Shown here: in pieces, positions 28,505 through 38,968 of the stretch
How the letters are laid out: each line of letters begins with the position of its first letter
How positions within the stretch are numbered: the first letter of the stretch is position 1
Source: Bacteroidales bacterium
GTDB taxonomy: Bacteria > Bacteroidota > Bacteroidia > Bacteroidales > UBA10428
Length of the DNA: 64,000 nucleotides
Assembly (NCBI GenBank): GCA_016934395.1
Contig: JAFGSZ010000036.1
Location: 101,526-165,525, forward strand
Direction of reading: 5' to 3'
Notes under the pieces: model-generated
What the model was told of the DNA's origin: nothing
What the model saw: the letters and a program-made list of their open reading frames with translations, nothing else
Databases searched by the model: none
Translations under genes and position numbers: made by a program

Positions 28505-30010
28505 ATGAAAATTAAGAGCCTGTTAATAGCCAACCGGGGAGAGATTGCGATACGAATCGTAAAATCGGCAAAAAAACTTGGGATTAAAACCTATGGGATT
28601 AAGACCGCTAAAGAACCCAATGCCTTATATCTTTCGCATGTTGACCATATTATTGATTTTACAGAAAGCGCTGAGGAAATTCCCGAGTTTCTTGATGTAG
28701 AAAGAATTATTGAAGCAACAAAATCTAATCAGATTGATGCAATTCATCCCGGATACGGATTTTTGGCTGAAAGCCCATATTTTGCAAAACGGTGTGAGGA
28801 AGAAAAAATTAATTTTATAGGTCCTTCGGCTTCGGTAATTTACAAAATGGGAAATAAAACCATAGCCAAACAAATTGCCAACAAACATAATGTTCCTTTA
28901 TTAAAAGGGAGCCTGGGAAGCGTAAAAGATGCAAAGGAGGCTATTGAGATCGCGAATAGCATAGGGTATCCCGTAATTTTAAAGGCTGCTGCTGGCGGCG
29001 GTGGTCGTGGTATGCGTATTGTTGAAAAAGAATCGCATATGGAGAAAATGTTTAAAATGGCCACATCAGAAGCCGAAAAAGCATTTAACGACCCAACTGT
29101 TTTTATTGAAAAATATGTAAGAAATCCAAGGCATATCGAATTTCAGATTATAAGCGACAAACATGGAAATTTTATCCACCTTGGTGAACGTGAATGTTCA
29201 GTTCAGCGAAAACACCAGAAACTTTTAGAAGAATCTCCGTCTGTAGCATTAAATGATTCTCTTCGCAAGGAAATGGGTGAAGCGGCGCTTAGTATAGCAA
29301 AAGCAGTAGATTATTATAGTGCTGGTACTGTTGAGTTTCTGCTGGATGCTGACAAGAATTTCTTTTTTATGGAAATGAACACACGAATTCAGGTTGAACA
29401 TCCGGTAACAGAGATGGTTACAGGTTTGGACCTTATTGAATTACAAATTAGAATAGCACAGAATGAGCCTCTTCCTCTCCAGCAGTCTGATGTAAAATTA
29501 AAAGGATGGGCAATAGAATGCAGGATCAATGCTGAAGATGTACAGGCTGGATTTTCACCTAACCTGGGGATGATCGATAAAATTATGTACCCTAAAAGTA
29601 AAAACATAAGAATCGATAGCGGGGTTAAAGAATCTTCAGTGATTACTCCCTATTACGATTCTATGATCGCTAAACTAATCGTATTTGGCGATAACAGGGA
29701 AAAAGCAATTCAAAACAGTATAAATGCATTAAATAAATTCTGGATTAAAGGAATAAAAACAACCATACCTTTCTGTAAGGCAGTTTTAACCCACAAAAAA
29801 TTTAAGAAAGGAGATTTTAATACTTCATTCATTGAAAAAGAAATGGTGAATCTGCATTTTGAAGGAGAGGAAGACGAAATGTTAGCAGCTTATCTTGCCA
29901 CCTTCGATTTTGCAGCTGAACTTGAAACAGAAAGGACTACCTATGTGGATTTTGAACAGGGTAAAAAGATGAGCCCCTGGGTTTTAAATAAAAGACTAAA
30001 ATCTTTATAG
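28505..30010 (+). CDS. Biotin carboxylase subunit of acyl-CoA carboxylase
   Basis: LLIANRGEIAIRIVKSAKKLGI, IHPGYGFLAESPYFAKRC, AAAGGGGRGMRIVE, EMNTRIQVEHPVTEMVTGLDLIELQIRIA. Confidence 0.94.
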   Translation: MKIKSLLIANRGEIAIRIVKSAKKLGIKTYGIKTAKEPNALYLSHVDHIIDFTESAEEIPEFLDVERIIEATKSNQIDAIHPGYGFLAESPYFAKRCEEEKINFIGPSASVIYKMGNKTIAKQIANKHNVPLLKGSLGSVKDAKEAIEIANSIGYPVILKAAAGGGGRGMRIVEKESHMEKMFKMATSEAEKAFNDPTVFIEKYVRNPRHIEFQIISDKHGNFIHLGERECSVQRKHQKLLEESPSVALNDSLRKEMGEAALSIAKAVDYYSAGTVEFLLDADKNFFFMEMNTRIQVEHPVTEMVTGLDLIELQIRIAQNEPLPLQQSDVKLKGWAIECRINAEDVQAGFSPNLGMIDKIMYPKSKNIRIDSGVKESSVITPYYDSMIAKLIVFGDNREKAIQNSINALNKFWIKGIKTTIPFCKAVLTHKKFKKGDFNTSFIEKEMVNLHFEGEEDEMLAAYLATFDFAAELETERTTYVDFEQGKKMSPWVLNKRLKSL

Positions 30011-30096
30011 CAATTAATTGTAGGGTAATAATACTTTGATATCACATTTAGAAACCTTAATTATTATTACCGGGTAAAAAAATTAATTTTAAACGT

Positions 30097-30636
30097 ATGA
30101 AATTATCCTCTAAAAAAAGCAAGAAAGAAGATCACGAATATATAGCAGTAAACAGCAATAATAATAAATTCAAGATTAGAAATCCATTTAGCGAAGAAGT
30201 AAAAGTTAACAGTAAAAAGGTGGATATAAAAATCTTTGAGAATGAAAACGGATTTACTTATCTTGTTTTTAAAAAGAAAAAATACCTTGCCGAAATTGTT
30301 GAAAAAAATCAGAACAGATATACTGTGCTTCTCAACGGGGTAAGTTATTCATTTTCTATAGAAACGCCCATATCATACAAACGGAAGAAATATCTGGACA
30401 AACAGAAATCGAACAGTAAAACCGAAATCTTATCCGCGCCAATGCCGGGTAAAATTATTGATGTTCTGGTTGAAGAAAATTCCTTGGTAAAAGAAGGAGA
30501 ACCCATATTAATACTTGAAGCCATGAAAATGCAAAATGAAATTGGTTCTCCGGTAAGCGGGAAAATTAAAAAGGTTCTAATTAAGAAAAACGATGCCGTT
30601 TTAAAAGACGACTTGTTGATTGAGATTGAAAAGTAA
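30097..30636 (+). CDS. Biotin carboxyl carrier protein
   Basis: C-terminal biotinyl domain with EAMKMQNEI, 'APMPGKIIDVLVEENSLVKEGEPILILEAMKM'. Confidence 0.92.
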   Translation: MKLSSKKSKKEDHEYIAVNSNNNKFKIRNPFSEEVKVNSKKVDIKIFENENGFTYLVFKKKKYLAEIVEKNQNRYTVLLNGVSYSFSIETPISYKRKKYLDKQKSNSKTEILSAPMPGKIIDVLVEENSLVKEGEPILILEAMKMQNEIGSPVSGKIKKVLIKKNDAVLKDDLLIEIEK

Positions 30637-31488
30637 TTAGTTTATTTTTCCTTCAATTTTTTCAAGATATTTATAAGCTGTTTCCTGATTATTCAGATTA
30701 ACCACACCGAATAAATAATTCTTTTTTATACCCATATATATGGTATCATTAAAAGGATCATTAAGGGTATATTTACGGTCTGCCACAGGATCGCTGCATT
30801 TTATTAAATCGAAATACTTTTTTGCTACAGCCCGTGCATCTTCCGAAGAATTAAGAGTAATAATAAATACCTGAAATTCATCCTGGTCATTGTATTTAGC
30901 AATAAAAGCCGAATGGAAGAAACTATATCCAAGAAAATCTTCAGCGATATAACTTTCAGTATTTTTCACCCTGTTTTCTTCTGGTAAGAGATCCAGCTCC
31001 CGGGGCCAATGGTTATCCATACCCAGGTAATTATTAATATTTATTGCAATATCTTTCAGCGTTTGTTCATCGGCTTCTTCAGCTCCGGCAGTCATTAATT
31101 TAATATAAAATGTGCCGGTAAAAAAATGTAAAATACCCGGTTCGGCATATCCCTGAATGCCGATGTCTATAAAACTATAATCGGGCATCCGCTCGGCAGT
31201 GTAGATGCCAAAGGCATTAGACAGGTTGCTGTGCCTGTATAATTCAGCTCTCACAGATACATTTTCTTTGGAATATTCGCCCAGGTGAAGGTCCTGAAAA
31301 TCATAACTTAAAAATGCTTCGGCAGCGCCGTTTATTAATTCCCACAGATTGTCCGGGGTATACACCATTTTTTCCACCTTCAGGGTCCAGCCCTGAATTT
31401 TTGGGAACAAACCGGCCGGGGCTTCTGATTTTCCTATTGCAGTAAAAAGAATACTGCAGATAAGAATAAATAAAATTTTTGTTTTCAT
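30637..31488 (-). CDS. Secreted protein of unknown function (DUF6599-like)
   Basis: Signal peptide; 'GWTLKVEKMVYTPDNLWELINGAAEAFLSYDFQDLHLGEYSKENVSVRAELYRHSNLSNAFGIYTAER'. Confidence 0.7.
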   Translation of the reverse strand: MKTKILFILICSILFTAIGKSEAPAGLFPKIQGWTLKVEKMVYTPDNLWELINGAAEAFLSYDFQDLHLGEYSKENVSVRAELYRHSNLSNAFGIYTAERMPDYSFIDIGIQGYAEPGILHFFTGTFYIKLMTAGAEEADEQTLKDIAININNYLGMDNHWPRELDLLPEENRVKNTESYIAEDFLGYSFFHSAFIAKYNDQDEFQVFIITLNSSEDARAVAKKYFDLIKCSDPVADRKYTLNDPFNDTIYMGIKKNYLFGVVNLNNQETAYKYLEKIEGKIN

Positions 31489-31615
31489 TATGAATTCTTT
31501 AATGAATGGTTAAAGCGATGTTATAAAATCAGACGAAATTTTAAGATCCTTATATCCGGATATCAATGATAATAATTCTGATTTTCTTCAACGTATCTTT
31601 TACCTGACTTATAAA

Positions 31616-32821
31616 TTATGTTAAGAACTCTCTTGGAATATCCTGAAGCCGAGTAACATCTTTTATCCGTTCGGCAATTTCGAAGCCTTTCGGACAGTTC
31701 ACCGTACAAGTATTACAATCTGCACAAGGATTGTTCTTCAGATTATAATCAGCAAGTAAATCTCTGGCTTTTATAGTGCTCTGGTAACCATAAGTATACA
31801 TATATGCCCTCATAATATCATGCACAGGCAATCCTTTTTTACAACTGCCAAGGCAATCTGAACAACCATCACAATATAAGCCGGCTTGTAATCCCGCAGT
31901 CTGAAGGTCATTTAATTCTTCTTCTGTAAGTTTCAGATCGTGCATCACCGAAATATTTTCCAGCAGCATATCAAAGGAGGTGATTCCGGGAATGGTAGTA
32001 TGCACATTCGGGTCCTGCAGCACCCATTTCAGAGCTGCCTTGCAATTTATCGGTTGCGTGCGTTCGCGATCCAGGAATGCTCCGGCCATTGTTTTCATAC
32101 CCACGATGCCAATACCTTTTTCAGAGGCAAGTGCAATTTTTTCTTTGAGTTCAGCATAATTACTTTGTTTAAAATTGATTGCCGTAAGTACCACATCGTA
32201 CACATTACTGTCAATAACTGCCTGAATAACTTCTGGTTCGTTCCGGTGAGTGGATACTCCCACAAACCTTACCTTTCCTGATTTTTTAGCTTCCGTCAAA
32301 GCCTCAAGCAACTGTTCGTGTAAAACGGCCTGGCGACTTTCGAGGGCATGTACATATAAAATATCAACGTAATCCATTTGAAGGCTTGTCAGACTATCAT
32401 CCAGGCGTTTAAGAAAGGCTTCTTTGCTTGATTCTGAGGTAAGCTCAGATCTGCTTCGGTCTATAAATGAATCTTCAGGTTTTATTTTCGTAGAGATAAT
32501 AAATGAATCCCTGGGATAATTTTTTAACAATTCGCCAAGCATTTTTTCATTATTGCCTCCCTGGTAAACCTGGGCTGTATCTAAATGAACAATTCCCGAT
32601 TTTAAAGCAGCTTTTACCAGGTTTGGATTATCAGACCGCATTACTCCCATACTAACAATAGGAAGCTCTAAACCTGTTTTACCAAGTTTGCGGGTAATAA
32701 CTGGACTATCCTCACTGGTATCCAATGTATTGCCGAATGCTCTTGTAGCAAAGGCAGCGCCTGATGTTCCTAAAACGGATGTTTTTATAAAATTTCTCCG
32801 GGATAAGGCTGATCGTTTCAT
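31616..32821 (-). CDS. Aldo/keto reductase with Tat-type signal and C-terminal 4Fe-4S domain
   Basis: SRRNFIKTSVLGTSGAAFA; AKR motifs (GVMRSDNPNLVKAALKSGIVHLDTAQVYQGGNNEKMLGELL, VDILYVHAL); C-terminal CDGCSDCLGSC and CADCNTCTVNCPKG. Confidence 0.9.
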   Translation of the reverse strand: MKRSALSRRNFIKTSVLGTSGAAFATRAFGNTLDTSEDSPVITRKLGKTGLELPIVSMGVMRSDNPNLVKAALKSGIVHLDTAQVYQGGNNEKMLGELLKNYPRDSFIISTKIKPEDSFIDRSRSELTSESSKEAFLKRLDDSLTSLQMDYVDILYVHALESRQAVLHEQLLEALTEAKKSGKVRFVGVSTHRNEPEVIQAVIDSNVYDVVLTAINFKQSNYAELKEKIALASEKGIGIVGMKTMAGAFLDRERTQPINCKAALKWVLQDPNVHTTIPGITSFDMLLENISVMHDLKLTEEELNDLQTAGLQAGLYCDGCSDCLGSCKKGLPVHDIMRAYMYTYGYQSTIKARDLLADYNLKNNPCADCNTCTVNCPKGFEIAERIKDVTRLQDIPREFLT

Positions 32822-33086
32822 AAAAGAAATGATTTAATTAAGTAAATTGGCGAGGGTAAATTTAGGTAAAATTAAATCTATTTTAATCGAAAGGGATAAT
32901 GTAAAGTGCAATAAACCTGAAATTTAGATGTATTTTAAATTATTTGTAACAATAATAAATTTCTTATCAATTGGTTATTAACAGGATAAAACCAAATTAA
33001 TGCAAATAATAGAATTTCTTAATAAATTCTTTGAGTTTCAAAAATAATCTGATATAACTTTGACGCCTTCATTCAGACAGTATAAA

Positions 33087-34310
33087 ATGATAAAAAAAGT
33101 TTTGGTAATAGGATTACCGCTATTGTTAACAGGGATTTTGATTTTATTTTTTGCAGGCGGGAATAAAAATAAAGTATCGGGGTTGACGGATTTATCAGAT
33201 TTAGTAAAAGGGGGGCAAAAAAATCCCAGCCCGGTTGAACATATGATTTCAGATTATAATTTGTGGTTTACAAATGAGATGGAGCTGAATGCGGCTCCGG
33301 GAGCTGCGGTAGCCATTGTACAGGGAGAGGATGTGGTTTGGTTAAAGGGATATGGCTTAAAAAAATCGGATGAAAAAGATTCAGTGGATATCCATACGGT
33401 TTTCAGGCTTGGATCGGTATCTAAAGGATTTGCTTCAATATTAGCCGGTATTCTTGTTGAAGATTCGGTTTTTAATTGGGATGATAAAGTATCCGGGTAT
33501 TTACCTGATTTTAATCTAAAGGACACCCTGCATTCCAACGAACTTACTATTCGTCATATCCTCAGCCATACAACCGGACTTCCTTTGCATGCCTTTACCA
33601 ATTTGCTGGATGATAATGTGCCCTATGGAGACATAATTGATCAATTGCAGCATATTGACATTATTGCGCCCCCCGGGAAAGTATATAGTTACCAGAATGT
33701 GGCATATAGTTTAATCTCAGATATTATTCAGGTATCCACAGGGGAATCCTATAATTTTTTGATGGATCGCTTAGTATTTAATAAAAACCGGATGCGGGAT
33801 GCATCACTCGGTTTTCTTCCTATGAAATTAAATCCGGATATTGCCTATCCTCATGTTAGAAAAGATAGTGTATCCTTTTTATCATTACCTTTAAATGACC
33901 GGTATTATTCAGTATTGCCGGCATCGGGCGTAAATGCAAGCATCAGCGATATGGCAAAATGGATTCAATTACTGCTGGGCCAAAAATCGTCAATTATTAA
34001 AGAAGAAACGTTAAAAGACATTTTTAATCCTTATATCTATACCCCAATTCGATGGAAATACCGGAGACACTGGAAAAATAATCTGGGAGATTTATACTAT
34101 GCTTTAGGCTGGCGGGTTTTTGAATATGCCGGACATACGGTAGTGTATCATGGCGGATATGTAAAGGGCTATCGTGCTGAAATTGCTATTCTTCCTGAAG
34201 AACAGGCAGGTATTGCCGTATTGTTTAATTCTGCCACACCATTATCGAATTATTGTATCCCGGAATTTATCGACAGGTATTTTGCTTTAGACAGCTTGCA
34301 GAGGGACTAA
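33087..34310 (+). CDS. Serine hydrolase of the class C beta-lactamase-related family
   Basis: ORF 33060..34310, start MIKKVLVIG; SxxK 'LGSVSKGFASILAG', YxN 'YSYQNVAYSLI', HxG-like 'VVYHGGYVKGYRAEIAILPEE'. Confidence 0.88.
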   Translation: MIKKVLVIGLPLLLTGILILFFAGGNKNKVSGLTDLSDLVKGGQKNPSPVEHMISDYNLWFTNEMELNAAPGAAVAIVQGEDVVWLKGYGLKKSDEKDSVDIHTVFRLGSVSKGFASILAGILVEDSVFNWDDKVSGYLPDFNLKDTLHSNELTIRHILSHTTGLPLHAFTNLLDDNVPYGDIIDQLQHIDIIAPPGKVYSYQNVAYSLISDIIQVSTGESYNFLMDRLVFNKNRMRDASLGFLPMKLNPDIAYPHVRKDSVSFLSLPLNDRYYSVLPASGVNASISDMAKWIQLLLGQKSSIIKEETLKDIFNPYIYTPIRWKYRRHWKNNLGDLYYALGWRVFEYAGHTVVYHGGYVKGYRAEIAILPEEQAGIAVLFNSATPLSNYCIPEFIDRYFALDSLQRD

Positions 34311-35293
34311 ATTTGTTTAAATTCAAACCGGGGATATCCGTTAATCCCGTTAAAGGTGTAACTTAAAAATTTAAGCTTATAATAATTTCCCTCAACAGAT
34401 CGAATAATATAAGTACGTCCCTGCACAATAAAGTACACAGCCGAACCAGCATCAAAATCAACTGTTACATCTTTCCAGTCGTAACCAATAATATCTGCTT
34501 TATTACTAAACTGATACGTGGAAATATTGTCTTCCCTGATTTCATCAAAGGAGTCAAGAGTATCCAGTGCGGCTTCAACGGCATTAGGATTTAAAAATAC
34601 CCCGCGTACCGGGTAGGGAGTAGGTATTCCATCGTCGGTATATAACATCTCATAATAAATTTGAAAAATCAGGTCATACTTCTGTTTTTCAGGTTCAAGA
34701 TTTAACTGGCTCTTTAGTTTAAAGTTGTAAAATGTAAAATTTGCAGAATCGGTTTTAAGGATCGTGATCGTATCTATAAGGCTGGTAAAAAAGTCTTTAG
34801 ATATAAATTGGTACCGGGTACTGTCCACAAAAATAAACTGCAGCGCAAATAAAGGTTGATAAGAGACATCGGTTTTTTCGCCTAACAGATATACCGTATT
34901 ACTATAATTATAAAGATCTCCCGAATTATCCACCCATTTTCCCACAGCGCTTGAATCAGGGTTTCCCGATGGTTTGTCGAATTTCCAGCCGGTTACCGGA
35001 AATGAAAAATCGACGGTTAGAATATCCTGGGATTCTGTGGGAGCAATAAAAAGTCCTTTTGGTGAATTTACGCGAACATGCCAGTCATTTTTTCCGCAGG
35101 CGAATCCAAGGTCCCAGTCATCAAATTTGTGTGTATGAATAACCCGGCCGGTTTCAAAATCAAAATAAGAATAATACTCGGATATATTGTTTTCTATAGT
35201 AGTTACATCACCCGGGTAGGGGTCTACCGGCACATCTTCTTCAAAACATGAAGCTAACAAAACCCCGCCTAATAAAAACAATAATATCCGCAT
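34307..35293 (-). CDS. HmuY-family heme-binding-like lipoprotein
   Basis: ORF 34307..35329, likely start MRILLFLLGGVLLASCFEE; 'YYSYFDFETGRVIHTHKFDDWDLGFACGKNDWHVRVN' and C-terminal 'DIIGYDWKDV...YFIVQGRTYIIRSVEGNYYKLKFLSY' typical of HmuY. Confidence 0.85.
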   Translation of the reverse strand: MRILLFLLGGVLLASCFEEDVPVDPYPGDVTTIENNISEYYSYFDFETGRVIHTHKFDDWDLGFACGKNDWHVRVNSPKGLFIAPTESQDILTVDFSFPVTGWKFDKPSGNPDSSAVGKWVDNSGDLYNYSNTVYLLGEKTDVSYQPLFALQFIFVDSTRYQFISKDFFTSLIDTITILKTDSANFTFYNFKLKSQLNLEPEKQKYDLIFQIYYEMLYTDDGIPTPYPVRGVFLNPNAVEAALDTLDSFDEIREDNISTYQFSNKADIIGYDWKDVTVDFDAGSAVYFIVQGRTYIIRSVEGNYYKLKFLSYTFNGINGYPRFEFKQI

Positions 35294-35294
35294 A

Positions 35295-37598
35295 TTAATA
35301 TTTCCTGAAATTATAACTAAGTTGAACAAAGAATGTACGTCCCCATCCTACTGGTGTTGAATTTCCGCTTCCGCCATGCACAGCACCCGATCCTGAAGAA
35401 TATATCAGCGTATTGTTAAAAATGTTTTTTATTCCTGAAGAAATATTTAATGTTGAATGCAGTATGGAATAATTTATAATAAAGTCCATATCATGATAGC
35501 CGTCTATATAACTTTCATTTATTTCAACAATTTCTCCCTCCACATTTGTCTCACCATTGTAGATCCGGTAATCATCATTGTATTTATAAAAAAGGTTTAC
35601 CCCAAATCCATATTTGGCATTTGTGTAAAGAACAGATGAGCTGAAATTTGTACTATACGTAAAAGTAGACAGGTTATCTAATTTTGAATTACCTAATGTG
35701 GCTGTTCCAATTTTCAGGGTTAACCAGGGATGAAATTTGTATTGAATTTGTGCATTTATTCCTTTGTTTATATAATTTCCAAAATCGATATTAAAATATT
35801 GCGCCCAGGTTGGGTCGTTCGCATCATATAAAAAATCGATTTTGTTTTTCATTTTGTTGTAAAAGATCCCCAGTTCAAATTCCACCGATGAAGAAGTAAA
35901 GGTTTTTGCGTACCCTGCATTAAAATTTAAATTCTGAGCTGTTTCTGCTTTCAGGTTTTCATTTCCAAATACATTATGGGCCCATCCGTCTACAAATTCC
36001 AGATAGAGTTCTTTCAGGGTGGGAGTACGAAATCCCTTTCCATATGAAAACCGGAATCTGAAATCGGCAATGTTCCATTTTGTGTTTAATGAATATACAA
36101 CCGGGGCCTCATATTTAGAATTATGAATAAGCCGCAATCCGGGTTGAATGTCCAGATTATTGAATGGTTTGAGAATGGTGGTGAAAAAGAGGGCATAATC
36201 TCCAATGTTTTGTTCTCCCTGAATTCGTTTACCGTTACCGGATTCATAGGTGATGTCATACCCTGCTTGTGTTTCAATCGATTTTACAGGATTAAAAGCC
36301 ACTATACTGCGTTGCGATATCAGGCCAATAGTAGTGGTATCTTGTTCATCGGGATCGTTTAGCCTGGTTTTTACAAGATTTACCAGGTCGTTAAGGTAAG
36401 TAATTTTTTTACGCTGATAAAAAGAATGCCCGCCGGTAACTTGTAAAGAAAGTGTTTTATTAAAATTCACCTGGTATTCGGCTGTGGAATTTAACCGGTG
36501 GGTATAATAATATTTATCCAGCGCTTCTTCATATAAAAATTCAGACCGCAGGGAGTCATTATCATGAAGTTCTTCATTTAAATATTGTGTTTTTATCGAT
36601 AGCCTTGATTTATTATTCTGATAGGCATAATTAAAGCCTGCATCGTATTGCAGTGTGGGCTTCCAGATTTTATATCTGGAAGTATCATTCAGGCCAAAGC
36701 CGGAAGAAAAATTTCTTGCCAGATTCAGAGAAAAACTATGATTGTTTTTCCGAAAGGCAGCATTTCCGTTCAGCCTGTATATCCCCACACTTTCATAATT
36801 AGCCTGAACGGAAGCAACATATTTTTCAGCCAGAAATTCACGGGTAATAATATTAATAGTGCCTGCCATGGCATTACTCCCGTATATCACCGACATAGGC
36901 CCTTCTATGGTTTCGATATGATCGACATTATTTAAATTTAGATGGTTGAGGTCTATAATTCCGTTTTGCCTGCCTGCCACCGGAACCCCGTTTATTAAAA
37001 TTTTGATGTGTTCGCCAGACAATCCGTTAATGCTCATTGATGAACCCAGCACACCATTGCGGCTTATCTGAATATTGGGTTCTTTTGATACCAGTTCTGT
37101 CAGGTTGCCTGCGGCTTTATTCTTAATCTCATTCCGGTTATATACATTGATTTTATAAATGGAATTATCAGCCATTCTTGGTTTAATAGTACCGGTAACC
37201 ACAACCTGATCGAGTGCAAAATAAGAGGGTTCCAGGTTAATGATTAAATTTGGTGTGAGTAAAAGGGTATCTGTGTGTATTTGATATCCAAGGCATGAAA
37301 CCGACAAAAGATATTTACCTGCTGCAAGAGAGGTAACTGTTCCCTTTTCATCTGAAATTTCACAGGATTGTTTTCCTGAAAGTACATCTTCAAAACAAAC
37401 CGTGGCAAAGGGTACAGCTTTTCCGGTTACCGCATCTTTAAGAGATAAGGTTGATGTTTGCGCACGGGCAAATGAGCTGAGCATTAGCAGGAGCACAACC
37501 TTTCCAAAGAATTTTGCTATGGAAAGGCTGAATCCTGTTAAGATGCAATTATTTAAGTTTTGTTTTTTCAAATTTGAATTTTCCTTCTGAACTTCCAA
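35295..37598 (-). CDS. TonB-dependent outer-membrane receptor (HmuR-like)
   Basis: CarboxypepD_reg-like N-terminus, plug 'NGLSGEHIKILINGVPVAGRQNGIIDLNHLNLNNVDHIETIEGPMSVIYGSNAMAGTINIITRE', C-terminal barrel. Start codon uncertain (overlaps upstream gene). Confidence 0.9.
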   Translation of the reverse strand: MEVQKENSNLKKQNLNNCILTGFSLSIAKFFGKVVLLLMLSSFARAQTSTLSLKDAVTGKAVPFATVCFEDVLSGKQSCEISDEKGTVTSLAAGKYLLSVSCLGYQIHTDTLLLTPNLIINLEPSYFALDQVVVTGTIKPRMADNSIYKINVYNRNEIKNKAAGNLTELVSKEPNIQISRNGVLGSSMSINGLSGEHIKILINGVPVAGRQNGIIDLNHLNLNNVDHIETIEGPMSVIYGSNAMAGTINIITREFLAEKYVASVQANYESVGIYRLNGNAAFRKNNHSFSLNLARNFSSGFGLNDTSRYKIWKPTLQYDAGFNYAYQNNKSRLSIKTQYLNEELHDNDSLRSEFLYEEALDKYYYTHRLNSTAEYQVNFNKTLSLQVTGGHSFYQRKKITYLNDLVNLVKTRLNDPDEQDTTTIGLISQRSIVAFNPVKSIETQAGYDITYESGNGKRIQGEQNIGDYALFFTTILKPFNNLDIQPGLRLIHNSKYEAPVVYSLNTKWNIADFRFRFSYGKGFRTPTLKELYLEFVDGWAHNVFGNENLKAETAQNLNFNAGYAKTFTSSSVEFELGIFYNKMKNKIDFLYDANDPTWAQYFNIDFGNYINKGINAQIQYKFHPWLTLKIGTATLGNSKLDNLSTFTYSTNFSSSVLYTNAKYGFGVNLFYKYNDDYRIYNGETNVEGEIVEINESYIDGYHDMDFIINYSILHSTLNISSGIKNIFNNTLIYSSGSGAVHGGSGNSTPVGWGRTFFVQLSYNFRKY

Positions 37599-38532
37599 TA
37601 AAATCTGTGAATTGTAATTTGTAAACCGATTGGTCTTCAGTTTTTACAAAATAGGTAAGGTCGGGAAGAATATCATATAAATAAGTTGTCATATTTATTT
37701 CTTTCCAATCATAACCGATGGCATCTTTAGCTTCTATAAACGGATACGTCAGGGTATCGCTAAGTTGGGCATCCGGTATGTCAACCTTTGCTACCTGTAC
37801 TGATTTTTTAACAAGCACCCCGGTAACCGGATATTGTATAGTTTCATCGATATATTTTGTAAACAGCAGGTCCCAGGAATCGCTTACAGGTTCCCTGTCA
37901 ACGAGGGTTACTCCCGATAAAGAATAATACACATAATCTTTGGTTGCGTATTGGTTACAGTTCAGGGTTTCCCAATGCTGATTTGAACCGTCGAGATCAG
38001 CAACACGAAAATTGTAAATATTCTCAACAGAGATTTTATTTTTTATGAATATTTTTTTGGCAGCACCATCGGCAAACTTTATTACATAAATAGTCGATCC
38101 GTTCAGGTCGTGGGTCTGGTTATTGTATACTCCCCAGCCGTAATCCGGATGGCCGGTCATATTTGCACTAAAAGCTCCTATTTCCCAATCGGAAGAAGAA
38201 TTATATAATTTTGGCCATGTATATAATCCGGTGGTATCTGCAGCATCGTTCCAGGTTGTGGTATCTGTACTTAACACATAAAGTTCAACTCCGGCTCCGT
38301 CATTAATAATTATCGACGAACTCCAGGCATTTGTGTAAAATCCGAAGTCCCAGTTGGAACGGTTAACCTGTGCTATTTCTCCGTTGGCAAGGCTGTAATA
38401 AATATCGTTTTCATAATTTGCACCCATTATCGCAGAATCAGCAATAATTTCGGGCGCTTCAGGGCCGTTATCTTTTTCGCATGCAATAAATAATACCGGC
38501 AACAGCAGTATAATAATTAATATATTTTTCAT
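37549..38532 (-). CDS. Second HmuY-family lipoprotein
   Basis: Lipobox LFIACEKD; 'NDIYYSLANGEIAQVNRSNWDFGFYTNAWSSSIIIN' and 'DAIGYDWKEINMTTYLYDILPDLTYFVKTEDQSVYKLQFTDF'. Confidence 0.85.
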   Translation of the reverse strand: MKNILIIILLLPVLFIACEKDNGPEAPEIIADSAIMGANYENDIYYSLANGEIAQVNRSNWDFGFYTNAWSSSIIINDGAGVELYVLSTDTTTWNDAADTTGLYTWPKLYNSSSDWEIGAFSANMTGHPDYGWGVYNNQTHDLNGSTIYVIKFADGAAKKIFIKNKISVENIYNFRVADLDGSNQHWETLNCNQYATKDYVYYSLSGVTLVDREPVSDSWDLLFTKYIDETIQYPVTGVLVKKSVQVAKVDIPDAQLSDTLTYPFIEAKDAIGYDWKEINMTTYLYDILPDLTYFVKTEDQSVYKLQFTDFIGSSEGKFKFEKTKLK

Positions 38533-38599
38533 TTTTAATTATAAGAATGATTATTAAAAAGTAAAATAAAGAAGTTGGAAATAAAAGGAATAAAAAATT

Positions 38600-38968
38600 T
38601 TATATTACCGGGGGGCCCCTGTGAAGAATGGATACAATAAAAAATTGTAACCGGACGAATATAAATTTGTTGAGCAGTGGAATCTCCTTATTTGTAAGGC
38701 ATAATTTTACAGTAAAAAAATTAAAATCAAAAAGGTGGTAGTAAAATTTAGGTGGGGTATCATTTTCGGAAGCAGAATAAAAATCAGCAACAGCTACTTG
38801 ATCAGTTTGTGGTAATTCATAAATAATCTCGTGCTGAGTACTATCTTCATTTAGCGAAAACAATTGCTTAAGAGATGCTTTGTTAATTCCAAAAACAATG
38901 TACACAGCAATTAATGCCAGGTAAATAAAATATACAAACACCGATCCGGACAAGCTAAAGAAAAACAT
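38600..38968 (-). CDS. Small hypothetical protein with N-terminal TM helix
   Basis: 122 aa ORF directly upstream of the HmuY/receptor genes, same strand; ends ...SILHRGPPVI. Confidence 0.5.
   Translation of the reverse strand: MFFFSLSGSVFVYFIYLALIAVYIVFGINKASLKQLFSLNEDSTQHEIIYELPQTDQVAVADFYSASENDTPPKFYYHLFDFNFFTVKLCLTNKEIPLLNKFIFVRLQFFIVSILHRGPPVI

Noticed and set aside
33087-34310. Possible beta-lactamase resistance gene
   Set aside because: Only general class C/serine hydrolase motifs and an N-terminal TM; such proteins are usually peptidase/esterase-like, and no BlaI operator was seen upstream. Annotated conservatively.
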